DNA of 54,199 nt, taken from NCBI GenBank assembly GCA_003140315.1, contig PLJS01000102.1, positions 20,232-74,430 of the forward strand, written 5' to 3'. The notes under the pieces were generated by a model. It was given only the letters and a program-made list of their open reading frames with translations. It was not told where the DNA came from and ran no database searches. The stretch comes from Hyphomicrobiales bacterium (GTDB taxonomy: Bacteria; Pseudomonadota; Alphaproteobacteria; Rhizobiales; Xanthobacteraceae). Below are positions 24,425 through 33,038 of this stretch, in pieces. Within the stretch, counting starts at the first letter, position 1. Every line of letters starts with the position of its first letter. The position numbers and the translations under genes were made by a program.

Positions 24425-26770
24425 ATGCCGTCCGCGAACGATTCCCGCGTTTTGCTGCGCGTCTACGCGGCCACCATCTTTCTGAGCGCGGTGCTGCTGT
24501 TTGCCGTGCAGCCGATGTTCACCAAGATGGTGCTGCCGCGGCTCGGCGGCTCGCCCTCGGTGTGGTCGGTCGCGATGGTGTTCTTTCAGGGCGTGCTGCT
24601 CGCTGGCTACGCCTATGCGCACCTGATCACACGCTATCTCACGAGCCGCCGCGCGATCATCCTGCATCTCGTCGTGATGGTGGCGGCAGCCTTGACGCTG
24701 CCGCTCGCGATCAGGTCCGGGTGGGGCCATCCGCCGTCGGACGCGCGCGCCGCGATCTGGCTCATCGGCCTGTTCGCCGTCTCGATCGGCCTGCCGTTCT
24801 TCGCGCTCTCGGCCAATGGACCGCTGCTGCAGGCCTGGTTCTCGCGTACCGATCATCCGGCCGCGGCCGACCCGTATTTCCTCTATGCGGCCAGCAACGT
24901 GGGAAGCTTCCTGGCGCTGCTCTCCTATCCGTTCGTGGTCGAGCCGCTCACGCGTCTCGGCCAGCAGACCATCGCCTGGACCGTCCTGTTCATCGCGCTG
25001 ATCGCGCTGATCGCCTGGTGTGGCCGGCTGATGCTGCGTTCTCCGCGCCAGGCCGAGGCGCCGGGCGCCGCCGTGGTGGATGCGCCAACGCCGACTTGGC
25101 GCGATGCCGCGATCTGGATAGGGCTCGCCGCCGTGCCTTCGGCGCTGTTGATCTCCGTGACCGCGCACATCACGACCGACATCGGATCGGCGCCGTTCCT
25201 GTGGGTGATCCCGCTCGCGCTCTATCTCCTCACCTTCGTGATCGTGTTCGCGCGGCGGCAGGTGCTGCCGCATTCATGGGTCGTGGCGATCGAGCCGGTG
25301 TTCATCGTCGGTTTGGTCGGCGTGATGGTGTTCGATATCCGCAACTACACGCTCTGGCTCCTCGCATTCAACGTCGTGGCGGTGTTCGTCATCACGCTGG
25401 TGTGCCATGGCGAACTCGCCCGCCGCCGCCCGCCGGCGCAGCATTTGACCGCGTTCTATATGTGGATGTCGGCCGGCGGTGTGATCGGCGGCATCTTCGC
25501 CGGGCTGATCGCGCCGAATGTCTTCACCTGGGTCGCCGAATATCCCATCCTGATCGTGCTCGCGGTCCTATGCCGGCCGGGCTTCGCGCTGCCGACCGAC
25601 ACCAAGATGCGGCTGCTCTGGCTTGTTGCCGTTGCCGTTGTGGCGGTCGCGGCCTATCCCGGCCTCGCCGAGCGCTACGTCACCGACGAGAAGGTGTTCA
25701 ACTGGACCATCGGCGCGATGCTGGTGATCGCCGGCCTCGTCTCGCGCGAGCCTTTGCCGTTTGCCGCCGTGATCGCGGTCGCCCTGATCGTCGGCAATCT
25801 CTACAAGCCCGACAACGACGTGCGCGAGACGATGCGCAGCTTTTTCGGCGTGCACAAGATCACCGAGACCAGCGACGGGCAGTATCGCGTGTTCCTGCAC
25901 GGCACCACGATCCACGGCGCCGAACGGCTGCGTGACGACAAGGGCAATCCGATCACCGGCAAGCCCCCGATGATCACCTATTATCATGCGAACTCGCCGA
26001 TGGGCGTCACCGTGAAGGCGATGCGTGCGCGCGTCGGCGGGCCGATCAAGGTCGCGGTCGTCGGGCTGGGCACGGGCACCTTCGCCTGCCAGGCCGAGCC
26101 GGGCGACAGCTTCACCTTCTACGAGATCGACGCCAGCGTGAAGAAGATGGCGTTCGATCCCAACCACTTCAGCTACGTGACGAAGTGCTATCCCGATGTG
26201 CCGGTCGTGATGGGTGACGCGCGCCTCACGCTGGCGGAAGCGAAGGACAAATACGACCTGATCGTGGTCGACGGCTTCACCTCCGACGCGATCCCAATCC
26301 ACCTGATGACGCAGGAAGCGATGGCGATCTACGCGGATCGGCTCAACGAGCACGGCATCGTGCTGATGCACATCTCCAACCGGCACCTGGAGCTGTCGTC
26401 CGTGGTCGCCGGCATCGCCAACGCGAACGGCCTCGTCAGCCTTCTCAACAACCGCGCCTCGCGCGACGACGAGGACGACGCCCACTACATCTTCACCTCG
26501 ACGGTGGTGATCAGCGCGCGCCAGAAAGCGGATTTCGGGGCGCTGCTCGAAGACAAGGACTGGAGCGACATCGAGCCGACGCCGGGGCAGCGCGTCTGGA
26601 CCGACGATTACTCCAACGTGATCGGCGCGGTGGTCCGGCAATATCGCATCGACCGCTCGGAGGACTCCGAGCCCGACACGCCGGAGCCTTCCGCGGAGCC
26701 TCCGGTGCCGGTACCCGCGCCCGCACCAGCGGCGGCGCCAGCGACCTCGGCCGAGCCGGAGAAGAAATAG
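24425..26770 (+). CDS. Fused membrane/spermidine-synthase-like protein
   Basis: 781 residues in two parts. The first about 470 residues hold roughly ten or more transmembrane segments (AATIFLSAVLLFAVQPMFTK, a typical start for this family). The rest, from about 525, is a spermidine-synthase-like methyltransferase fold: VAVVGLGTGTFACQAEPGD (AdoMet-type glycine loop), FYEIDASVKKMAF, VVDGFTSDAIPIHLMTQEAM. The glycine loop and acidic residue are kept, but the polyamine pocket cannot be verified, so the substrate is unknown. The last 35 residues are Pro/Ala rich. It sits after the copper chaperone and 9 bp before the hydrolase-OsmC gene. Confidence 0.85.
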   Translation: MPSANDSRVLLRVYAATIFLSAVLLFAVQPMFTKMVLPRLGGSPSVWSVAMVFFQGVLLAGYAYAHLITRYLTSRRAIILHLVVMVAAALTLPLAIRSGWGHPPSDARAAIWLIGLFAVSIGLPFFALSANGPLLQAWFSRTDHPAAADPYFLYAASNVGSFLALLSYPFVVEPLTRLGQQTIAWTVLFIALIALIAWCGRLMLRSPRQAEAPGAAVVDAPTPTWRDAAIWIGLAAVPSALLISVTAHITTDIGSAPFLWVIPLALYLLTFVIVFARRQVLPHSWVVAIEPVFIVGLVGVMVFDIRNYTLWLLAFNVVAVFVITLVCHGELARRRPPAQHLTAFYMWMSAGGVIGGIFAGLIAPNVFTWVAEYPILIVLAVLCRPGFALPTDTKMRLLWLVAVAVVAVAAYPGLAERYVTDEKVFNWTIGAMLVIAGLVSREPLPFAAVIAVALIVGNLYKPDNDVRETMRSFFGVHKITETSDGQYRVFLHGTTIHGAERLRDDKGNPITGKPPMITYYHANSPMGVTVKAMRARVGGPIKVAVVGLGTGTFACQAEPGDSFTFYEIDASVKKMAFDPNHFSYVTKCYPDVPVVMGDARLTLAEAKDKYDLIVVDGFTSDAIPIHLMTQEAMAIYADRLNEHGIVLMHISNRHLELSSVVAGIANANGLVSLLNNRASRDDEDDAHYIFTSTVVISARQKADFGALLEDKDWSDIEPTPGQRVWTDDYSNVIGAVVRQYRIDRSEDSEPDTPEPSAEPPVPVPAPAPAAAPATSAEPEKK

Positions 26771-26779
26771 GAGAGCACG

Positions 26780-27997
26780 ATGCCGGCGGAACGCTTCGAG
26801 TTTCCCAATGCGCGCGGCGAGAAGCTCTCCGCGCTGCTCGACCGTCCCACCGGACAACCGGTCGCCTTCGCGCTGTTCGCGCACTGCTTCACTTGCGGCA
26901 AGGACATCCTGGCGGCCAAGCGCATCGCCGAGGGCCTGACCGAGCGCGGCATCGCGGTACTGCGCTTCGACTTCACCGGGCTCGGCGCGAGCGGCGGCGA
27001 GTTCGCCAATACGACGTTCTCTTCCAACGTCGCCGACCTGGTCGCGGCCGCGAGTCATTTGCGTCGCAAATATCAGGCGCCCGCGATCCTGATCGGGCAC
27101 AGTCTCGGCGGCGCCGCGGTGCTGGCGGCCGCGGTGGACATTCCGGAAGCCCGCGCGGTCGCGACCATCGGCGCTCCGATCGATCCCAGCCACGTCACCG
27201 GGCTGTTCAAGGAGCACGTCGAGACAATCCAGCAGCAGGGCGAGGTCGAAGTCGCGCTCGCCGGCCGGCCGTTCCGCATCCGCAAGGAATTCCTGGACGA
27301 TGTCGCCGAGCAGAAGCTGGAGGCCTGCCTCGCACGGCTGCGCAAGGCGCTGCTCGTGCTGCATTCGCCGACCGATGATATCGTCGGCATCGAGAACGCG
27401 AGCGCGATCTTTCTGGCCGCAAAGCACCCGAAAAGCTTCGTGTCGCTCGCCGGCGCCGACCATCTGCTGAGCCGCCGCAGCGATGCCGTCTATGTCGCCG
27501 AGGTGATCGCGGCCTGGTCCGAGCGTTATCTCGACATGGTGCCGGAGCCCGACCAGATGCCGCTCGACGGCGTGCTGGTCGGCGAGACCGGTAACGGCAA
27601 GTTCGAGCAGTCGATCGTCGCAGGCAAGCACCGCTATCTCGCCGACGAGCCGGTATCGGTTGGCGGCACCGGCAACGGGCCGAGTCCTTACGAATATCTG
27701 CTGGCCGGGCTTGGCGCCTGCACCTCGATGACGATCCGGCTCTATGCCGACCTGAAGAAGATTCCGCTGCGGCACGTGTCGGTGCGCTTGAAGCACGACA
27801 AGATCCACGCCGCCGACTGCGAGCATTGCGAGACCAAGGAAGGCAAGATCGACCGCATCGACCGGGAGATCACGCTCGACGGCGATCTCACTTCAGAACA
27901 ACGCGCTAAGCTGCTGGAGATCGCCGACAAGTGCCCGGTCCATCGCACGCTCCACGGCGAGATCGACACCCGGACCAGGGAGCGCGCTGCCGGATGA
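26780..27997 (+). CDS. Bifunctional alpha/beta hydrolase and OsmC-family protein
   Basis: 405 residues joining two folds. Residues 1-250 are an alpha/beta hydrolase: HCFTCGKDILAAKRIAEGL, RFDFTGLGASGGEFANTT, and ILIGHSLGGAAVLAAA with Ser in GHSLGG as nucleophile; the acid is likely in HSPTDDIVG and the base in GADHLLSR. Residues 255-405 are OsmC/Ohr-like with VGGTGNGPSPYEYLLAGLGA then CTSMT, and KCPVHRTL; these two cysteines are the peroxidatic pair. The fusion is a known architecture, and probably removes organic peroxides or thioesters. Its stop overlaps the next start by four bases (ATGA). CEHCETKEGK gives additional cysteines. Confidence 0.9.
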   Translation: MPAERFEFPNARGEKLSALLDRPTGQPVAFALFAHCFTCGKDILAAKRIAEGLTERGIAVLRFDFTGLGASGGEFANTTFSSNVADLVAAASHLRRKYQAPAILIGHSLGGAAVLAAAVDIPEARAVATIGAPIDPSHVTGLFKEHVETIQQQGEVEVALAGRPFRIRKEFLDDVAEQKLEACLARLRKALLVLHSPTDDIVGIENASAIFLAAKHPKSFVSLAGADHLLSRRSDAVYVAEVIAAWSERYLDMVPEPDQMPLDGVLVGETGNGKFEQSIVAGKHRYLADEPVSVGGTGNGPSPYEYLLAGLGACTSMTIRLYADLKKIPLRHVSVRLKHDKIHAADCEHCETKEGKIDRIDREITLDGDLTSEQRAKLLEIADKCPVHRTLHGEIDTRTRERAAG

Positions 27998-29172
27998 GCG
28001 TGGTCATCATCGGGGCGGGGCAGGCCGCGGCGCAACTCGTTACGAGCTTGCGGCAGGGCGGCTTTGGCGGCGCCATCCACATGATCGGCGACGAGGCCTA
28101 TGCGCCGTATCAGCGCCCACCGCTGTCGAAGAAATTTTTAAGCGAGCGGCCCGCCCCGGAGACGCTCTATTTTCGACCCGAAGCGTTGTGGCGCGAGCAG
28201 GGCGTCGTGCTCGACTTTGGAATCCCAGCCGCCGCGATCGATCGCGCCGCGCGCAGCGTGACGCTCGCCGACGGCCGCGCCGTGCCCTACGAGACGCTCG
28301 TGCTCGCGACCGGCACGCGTGCGCGCGACTTGGCCGTACCCGGCGCGCAGCTTCCCGGCGTGTTCTCGCTGCGCAAGATCGACGACGTGCGCCGCCTGCG
28401 CGCGCCTCTCGACGACGCGCGTCGCGTCGTCATCGTCGGTGGCGGCTATATCGGGCTCGAAGTCGCGGCCGTCGTGCGCGCGGAGGGCCGCGAAGTTACG
28501 GTGCTCGAAGCCGAGGAGCGCGTGATGAAGCGCGTGACCTCGCCGGTGATCTCGACCTTCATGCAGGATTTCCATCGCCGGCGCGGCGTCGATGTCCGCC
28601 TCGGCGCGCGGCTCGCCGCGGTCGAGGGGCAGGTGCGTGTCGCGCAAGTGCGCCTTGCGGACGGCGCCGTGCTGTCTGCTGACGTGGTGCTGATGGCGGT
28701 CGGCGCGCGGCCGAACGACGACCTCGCCGCCGCCGCCGGCCTCGCGACCCAAGATGGCGTGGTGGTGGATGAGCACGGCCGTACCGCCGATCCGGCGATC
28801 TCTGCGGCGGGCGACTGCACGCGCTTTCCGAGCAGGCGCTATGGCCGCGCGCTGCGGCTCGAATGCGTGCAGAACGCGATCGATCAGGCGAAGGCCGTGG
28901 CCGCCGCGATCCTCGGCAAGCCGCAGCGCTACGATCCGGTGCCGTGGTTCTGGTCGGACCAATATGAGTTGAAGCTGCAGATGGCGGGCCTGAGCGACGG
29001 CTACGGTGACGCGCTGACCGTCGGCGACGTCACGCAAGCGCGTTTCTCCGTCGAATACCGCAAAGACGGTCGCCTGATCGCGGTCGACGCCGTCAATGAC
29101 GGACGCGCCTACATGGGCGGGCGCAGGAGGATCGCGCAGGAGACGGACATGGTGGTACAGTCTTCGCCCTGA
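27994..29172 (+). CDS. FAD-dependent NAD(P)H oxidoreductase, ferredoxin/rubredoxin reductase type
   Basis: 392 residues. The FAD loop is VVIIGAGQAAAQLVTSLRQG, the NAD(P) loop is VVIVGGGYIGLEVAAVV, and the flavin-binding C-terminal motif is ISAAGDCTRF. The C-terminal domain (about 310-390) with DPVPWFWSDQYELKLQMAGL is diagnostic of reductases that feed ferredoxin or rubredoxin. It starts inside the stop of the hydrolase-OsmC gene, so the two are translationally coupled. A partner electron carrier is not seen in the window. Confidence 0.9.
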   Translation: MSVVIIGAGQAAAQLVTSLRQGGFGGAIHMIGDEAYAPYQRPPLSKKFLSERPAPETLYFRPEALWREQGVVLDFGIPAAAIDRAARSVTLADGRAVPYETLVLATGTRARDLAVPGAQLPGVFSLRKIDDVRRLRAPLDDARRVVIVGGGYIGLEVAAVVRAEGREVTVLEAEERVMKRVTSPVISTFMQDFHRRRGVDVRLGARLAAVEGQVRVAQVRLADGAVLSADVVLMAVGARPNDDLAAAAGLATQDGVVVDEHGRTADPAISAAGDCTRFPSRRYGRALRLECVQNAIDQAKAVAAAILGKPQRYDPVPWFWSDQYELKLQMAGLSDGYGDALTVGDVTQARFSVEYRKDGRLIAVDAVNDGRAYMGGRRRIAQETDMVVQSSP

Positions 29173-29190
29173 GCATGAGGCTGCACAGCA

Positions 29191-29811
29191 ATGGAGCATG
29201 CCATGACGATCATGTATCACGAGGGCAATCGCCGCCTGCAGGACGCGTTCGACAGCCGCCGCATCTCCGACCGCCTGGAAGAAAAGCTCACGCGCACCGC
29301 CTTCACGGCCGACGACAAGGCCTTCATCGAAAGCGCGATCTACTTCTTCATCGCGACCGCCGACGCGCAAGGCCGGCCCGACTGCTCGTTCAAGGGCGGG
29401 CCGCCCGGTTTCGTGCGCGTCACCGGCGAGGCCGAGCTCGCGTTCCCCGACTATGACGGCAACGGCATGTTCAAGAGCCTCGGCAACGCGCTGATCAATC
29501 CGAACGTCGGCATTCTCTTCATCGACCTGCACGAGCGCCCGCGCCGGCTGCGCGTCAATGGCACCGCAATGGTCTCGCGCGACGATCCGCTGCTTACGGG
29601 GACGATCGGCGCGCAGATGATCGTGCGGGTCGCGGCGCGCGCGATCTTTCCGAACTGTCCGCGCTATATCCCGAAGATGGCGCTGGTCGAGCCGTCGGCC
29701 TACGTGCCGCAGGCCGGCTGCGATCCGGTCGAGCCCGCCTGGAAGGGCTTCGACCTGTTCAAGGGCTACGTGCACCCGAGGCAGAAGACGGCGCGGGGCG
29801 ATGAGCCGTAG
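29191..29811 (+). CDS. Pyridoxamine 5'-phosphate oxidase-family flavoprotein
   Basis: 206 residues of the split-barrel PNPOx-like family, with AFIESAIYFFIATADAQGRP then DCSFKGGPPGFVRVTGEAEL and FLDYDGN-like FPDYDGNGMFKSLGNAL. These bind FMN or F420, and most members are reductases of unknown substrate. It follows the FAD reductase by 18 bp and likely belongs to the same operon. Start choice is open between ATG 29191 and ATG 29203; a GGAG at 29194 favours 29203, but a GAGG upstream serves 29191. It ends right at a palindromic repeat (29812). Confidence 0.82.
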   Translation: MEHAMTIMYHEGNRRLQDAFDSRRISDRLEEKLTRTAFTADDKAFIESAIYFFIATADAQGRPDCSFKGGPPGFVRVTGEAELAFPDYDGNGMFKSLGNALINPNVGILFIDLHERPRRLRVNGTAMVSRDDPLLTGTIGAQMIVRVAARAIFPNCPRYIPKMALVEPSAYVPQAGCDPVEPAWKGFDLFKGYVHPRQKTARGDEP

Positions 29812-29838
29812 CCCGGCTTGAGCGCAGCGAAAGCCGGG
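29812..29838. repeat. Palindromic repeat, family D, at the end of an operon
   Basis: CCCGGCTT (29812-29819) pairs with AAGCCGGG (29831-29838), with loop GAGCGCAGCGA. It begins at the last base of the stop codon environment of the PNPOx-like gene. A further variable GC-rich stretch with the pattern TTTCGCTGCGCGC follows to 29905. The GTAGCCCGG...AAGCCGGGAT form resembles repeats common in Bradyrhizobium intergenic regions. It could end transcription from the redox operon. Confidence 0.65.
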
Positions 29839-29951
29839 ATGTCTCGTGAGACGAATTTCGCTGCGCGCTACGCGCTAAACGCAGAAGCGTGACGCGGAGA
29901 TGAAATGCCGGGTGGCTTGCGTTTCGATAGGTCGCCGCTATGGCGGCCGGT

Positions 29952-30668
29952 TCACGGGAGCGCGCCCGCCGCCATGAGGACAGGCCGCAAAACGGGATTG
30001 CGGCTCACGATCGAGGCTTTGTAACCGGGCGGTGCGGTAAGCGGCGTCGCGTACCAGGCGTCCTTCGAGAAATCCGCCGGCGCCGACACAAGCCCGCCGC
30101 CGAGCGGCACCGCGATCGACGTGAGACGGTCGGTGAGCCCGACACCGATCGCCTTGAGATACGCTTCCTTGTGGGTCCAGAGCTGGAAGAACGCATCGAG
30201 CGCGGCCGCGCCCGAGCGCTGCTCAAGCACCGCGCGCTCGTCCGGATGAAAGTTCAGCCTGGCGAGTTCGCGCCACTCGAAGTCGGTCTGGATCGCCTCG
30301 ATGTCGACGCCGACGGGCGTGGGCCCGACTGCGATCAGCGCAAAATCGCCGCTGTGCGAGAGGTTGAATTGCCACGACGGATGACCAATGAGCGCCGGCT
30401 TGCGTCCGTCGCCTTCCAAAAACGCGAGGCCGCGCGCGTCGCTCCCGGTGAGGTCGGCGAGAATGCGGCACAACGCCCCCCGGCTCTTCACGAAACGGTC
30501 GACGTCACCCTGCACCTTGAAGCGCGCAGCGCGCACCTGCTCGGCATCGCTGAGCAGCGCGCGCATCGGGTCGCGCGCGATCCGCGTCAGATCAAGGCAC
30601 CAGATCGATATCTCGTCCACGCGCGCCTCGACGGTTGCCGAAGCGAAGGTAAGCATATCGGCGGTCAT
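29952..30668 (-). CDS. 4'-phosphopantetheinyl transferase, Sfp type
   Basis: 238 residues of the Sfp/HetI/AcpT superfamily. FNLSHSG (101-107), GVDIE (120-124) and WTHKEAYLKA (164-173) are the CoA- and magnesium-binding motifs. It transfers phosphopantetheine from CoA to a carrier protein serine in the cytosol. No polyketide or peptide synthetase is in the window; the only carrier protein seen is AcpXL at 20391, 9 kb away, which may be a target (inference). A second Met at residue 5 is a possible start. Confidence 0.92.
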   Translation of the reverse strand: MTADMLTFASATVEARVDEISIWCLDLTRIARDPMRALLSDAEQVRAARFKVQGDVDRFVKSRGALCRILADLTGSDARGLAFLEGDGRKPALIGHPSWQFNLSHSGDFALIAVGPTPVGVDIEAIQTDFEWRELARLNFHPDERAVLEQRSGAAALDAFFQLWTHKEAYLKAIGVGLTDRLTSIAVPLGGGLVSAPADFSKDAWYATPLTAPPGYKASIVSRNPVLRPVLMAAGALP

Positions 30669-30698
30669 TCAGACATGGCCGGCGGCAAACCGGCGCCG

Positions 30699-31499
30699 TC
30701 ACCGGCTGCGGAGGATGTCGGCGAGCTCTCGCGTATGAGTCCATACGAGGGTATGGCCGGCACGCTCGATCAAGCGGCCGGTCGCGCCAGGTATTCCATT
30801 CACGAGCGTATCGAAGTGATGTCGGGGGACGGCATCATCGTGCGTGCCGCCGATGACGAGAGTTGGCGCGCTGATGTCCTTGAGCCAGGGCCGGCTGTCG
30901 AACGTCATCAGCCCCCGCAGCGTGCCGCGCATGGCCGGCGCGCGGTTCGCGGCCATGATGGAGCGCATCCATTCGGCCTGCTCTCCGGTGAGTCCGACGG
31001 CGCCGCCCTGTTTATTTTTCGATGGCCGAAAGACAAGCTTCGCGATCGCGCCAGGACTCAAGACCCGCATGAGTGTCAGGAACACACCGCACTCGATCCG
31101 TTCTCTGAGCGTCGCGACATTGCAGGCGTAAGTGCAGGCCAATATCAGTTTGTTGATGGCCGCCGGACGCGTATGCGCGAACTGTTGCGCGACGGCCCCG
31201 CCATGCGAATAACCCATGACGGCGCATCGGCCGAAATCGGCTTTCGCCATCACGGCATCCAGATCGGCGGTAAGCGCCGGCACGTCGTAAGGTCCGGCGA
31301 GATCGCCGCTCTTGCCGTGGCCGCGCAAATCGGGAATGAGCATCCGGTAGCGGTCCCGGAGCAGTTCGATGAGCGGATCGAACATCGCGCCCGCAGCCAT
31401 TGCGCCATGCAACAAGAGCAGCGGCTCGCCGTCGCCTTCGATTCGAAAGAAGATGCCGTTGGATGCGCGGTCGTCCTTCGCGGTTGATGAACCTGGCAT
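30699..31499 (-). CDS. Alpha/beta hydrolase
   Basis: 266-residue hydrolase. LLLLHGAMAAGAMFDPLIEL carries the oxyanion HG, PDLRGHGKSG the loop, MGYSHGGAVAQQF the nucleophile Ser (GYSHGG), GGTHDDAVP the acid, and ERAGHTLVWTHT the histidine. No dedicated substrate is apparent. It lies 30 bp beyond the start of the phosphopantetheinyl transferase on the same strand, which may indicate a shared operon, and 18 bp before the end of the deaminase gene. Confidence 0.85.
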   Translation of the reverse strand: MPGSSTAKDDRASNGIFFRIEGDGEPLLLLHGAMAAGAMFDPLIELLRDRYRMLIPDLRGHGKSGDLAGPYDVPALTADLDAVMAKADFGRCAVMGYSHGGAVAQQFAHTRPAAINKLILACTYACNVATLRERIECGVFLTLMRVLSPGAIAKLVFRPSKNKQGGAVGLTGEQAEWMRSIMAANRAPAMRGTLRGLMTFDSRPWLKDISAPTLVIGGTHDDAVPRHHFDTLVNGIPGATGRLIERAGHTLVWTHTRELADILRSR

Positions 31500-31517
31500 C
31501 GTGACCTTGCGACGAAC

Positions 31518-32876
31518 CTAGCCGACGAGCTGCCGTGACAGGCGGTTGTGCTGCTCGATCAGCGGTGGCAGGTCGAGCGTCGTGATCTTGCCCTCGCGCA
31601 CGGTCACCTTGCCATTGATGACGCTGAGGCTCACCTGTGCCGAGGCACCGAAGATCAGCGCGGCGACCGGATCGTGCAGCGCGCCCGCATAGCCGATCCC
31701 GCGCATGTCGAACGCGACGAAATCCGCCGCCATGCCGGGTGCGAGCGCGCCGATATCGTCGCGGTTGAGCACCTTGGCGCCGCCGAGCGTCGCGATCTCG
31801 AGCACATCGCGTGCCGACATCGCGTCGGGACCGAGACCGACCCGCTGCAGCAGCATCGCCTGACGCGCTTCGCCGATCATGTTGCCGGTGTCGTTCGACG
31901 CCGAGCCGTCGACGCCCAAGCCCACCGGCACGCCGGCACGGCGCATCTTGCGGATCGGCGCGATGCCCGACGCGAGCCGCATGTTGGAGCAGGGACAGTG
32001 CGCGACGCCGGTGCCGGTACGGCCGAACAGCGCGATGCCGTGATCGTCGAGCTTGACGCAATGCGCGTGCCAGACATCATGCCCGACCCAGCCGAGATCC
32101 TCGGCGTATTGCGACGGCGTCTTGCCGTAGCGCTCGCGGCTGTAAGCGACGTCGTTGTCGTTCTCGGCGAGATGCGTATGCAGCGACACGCCGTAGGAGC
32201 GCGCGAGCGCAGCGGACTCACGCATGAGGTCGTCCGTCACCGAAAATGGCGAGCAGGGTGCCACCACGATGCGCAGCATCGAGAAGCGGCTGGCATCGTG
32301 GAACGTCTCGATCACGCGGCGCGTGTCGGTGAGGATCGCGGCCTCGTCCTCGACCGCCGCGTCGGGCGGCAGCCCGCCCTTGCTCTCGCCGACGCTCATT
32401 GAGCCGCGATTGGCGTGGAAGCGCATGCCGGTCGCTTGCGCCGCCTCGATCGCGTCGTCGAGGCGCACGCCATTCGCATAGAGATAGAAGTGGTCGCTCG
32501 ACGTGGTGCAGCCCGACAGCATCAGCTCCGCCATCGCGGTGCGCACCGAGACGCGCACCATCTCGGGCGTGAGCCTGATCCAGATCGGATAGAGAACCTT
32601 CAACCACGCGAACAGTTCACAGTCCTGCGCGGCCGGCACCGCGCGCGTCAAGCTCTGGAACATGTGGTGATGCGTGTTGACGAGGCCTGGCAGGACCACG
32701 TGCCCTGCCATGTCGATCACCTCGTCGGCGGTCGCCGGCAACGTATCGCTCGGGCCGATCGAGACGACGTGATTGTCCTCGACGTAGAGGCCGCCGCCTT
32801 TGATCTCGCGCCGCTGCACGTCCATCGTGACGAGGACGTCGGCGTTTTTGACGAGGAGTGTCTTGGGCATCGACAT
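31518..32876 (-). CDS. 8-oxoguanine deaminase / hydroxydechloroatrazine ethylaminohydrolase-type amidohydrolase
   Basis: 452 residues with metal motifs PGLVNTHHHMFQ (His69, His71), LHTHLAEND, HAHCVKLDDHG and GVDGSASNDTGNM. In databases this branch is called AtzB-like, but biochemically studied members deaminate 8-oxoguanine to urate. The exact substrate here is unknown. GGAG is followed nine bases later by ATG 32876; a longer leader up to 33008 is not conserved and includes a repeat. It shares orientation with the hydrolase before it and lies about 1.5 kb from the amidase operon of 35-42 kb on the other side of decayed genes. Confidence 0.82.
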   Translation of the reverse strand: MSMPKTLLVKNADVLVTMDVQRREIKGGGLYVEDNHVVSIGPSDTLPATADEVIDMAGHVVLPGLVNTHHHMFQSLTRAVPAAQDCELFAWLKVLYPIWIRLTPEMVRVSVRTAMAELMLSGCTTSSDHFYLYANGVRLDDAIEAAQATGMRFHANRGSMSVGESKGGLPPDAAVEDEAAILTDTRRVIETFHDASRFSMLRIVVAPCSPFSVTDDLMRESAALARSYGVSLHTHLAENDNDVAYSRERYGKTPSQYAEDLGWVGHDVWHAHCVKLDDHGIALFGRTGTGVAHCPCSNMRLASGIAPIRKMRRAGVPVGLGVDGSASNDTGNMIGEARQAMLLQRVGLGPDAMSARDVLEIATLGGAKVLNRDDIGALAPGMAADFVAFDMRGIGYAGALHDPVAALIFGASAQVSLSVINGKVTVREGKITTLDLPPLIEQHNRLSRQLVG

Positions 32877-32973
32877 GCTGTGCTCTCCGAGAGCGTCTGC
32901 CAAGCAAGCCGTGGGCCAGTGGGTCGCCTCGGAGCCTGACCCGCACCAATCTAGCAGAATCGCGGACTTATCC

Positions 32974-33012
32974 ACGTCGTCATGCCCGGCCTTGTGCCGG
33001 GCGTCCACGTCT
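32974..33012. repeat. Family A palindromic repeat, single-arm copy
   Basis: The sequence from 32974 reads ACGTCGTCATGCCCGGCCTT and continues to 33012 in the same pattern as the left arm at 9663. Only one arm is present, folding on itself through GCCCGGC...GCCGGGC. It sits in the 162-bp gap between the deaminase start and the decayed binding protein gene. Confidence 0.7.
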
Positions 33013-33038
33013 TAAGTACACAGCGTCAAGCCCGCCGC

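Noticed and set aside
25568-27826. A 752-codon open frame on the minus strand opposite the fused membrane protein and the hydrolase-OsmC gene
   Set aside because: Same compositional signature as other antisense frames and no recognisable domain; both genes on the plus strand are well supported.
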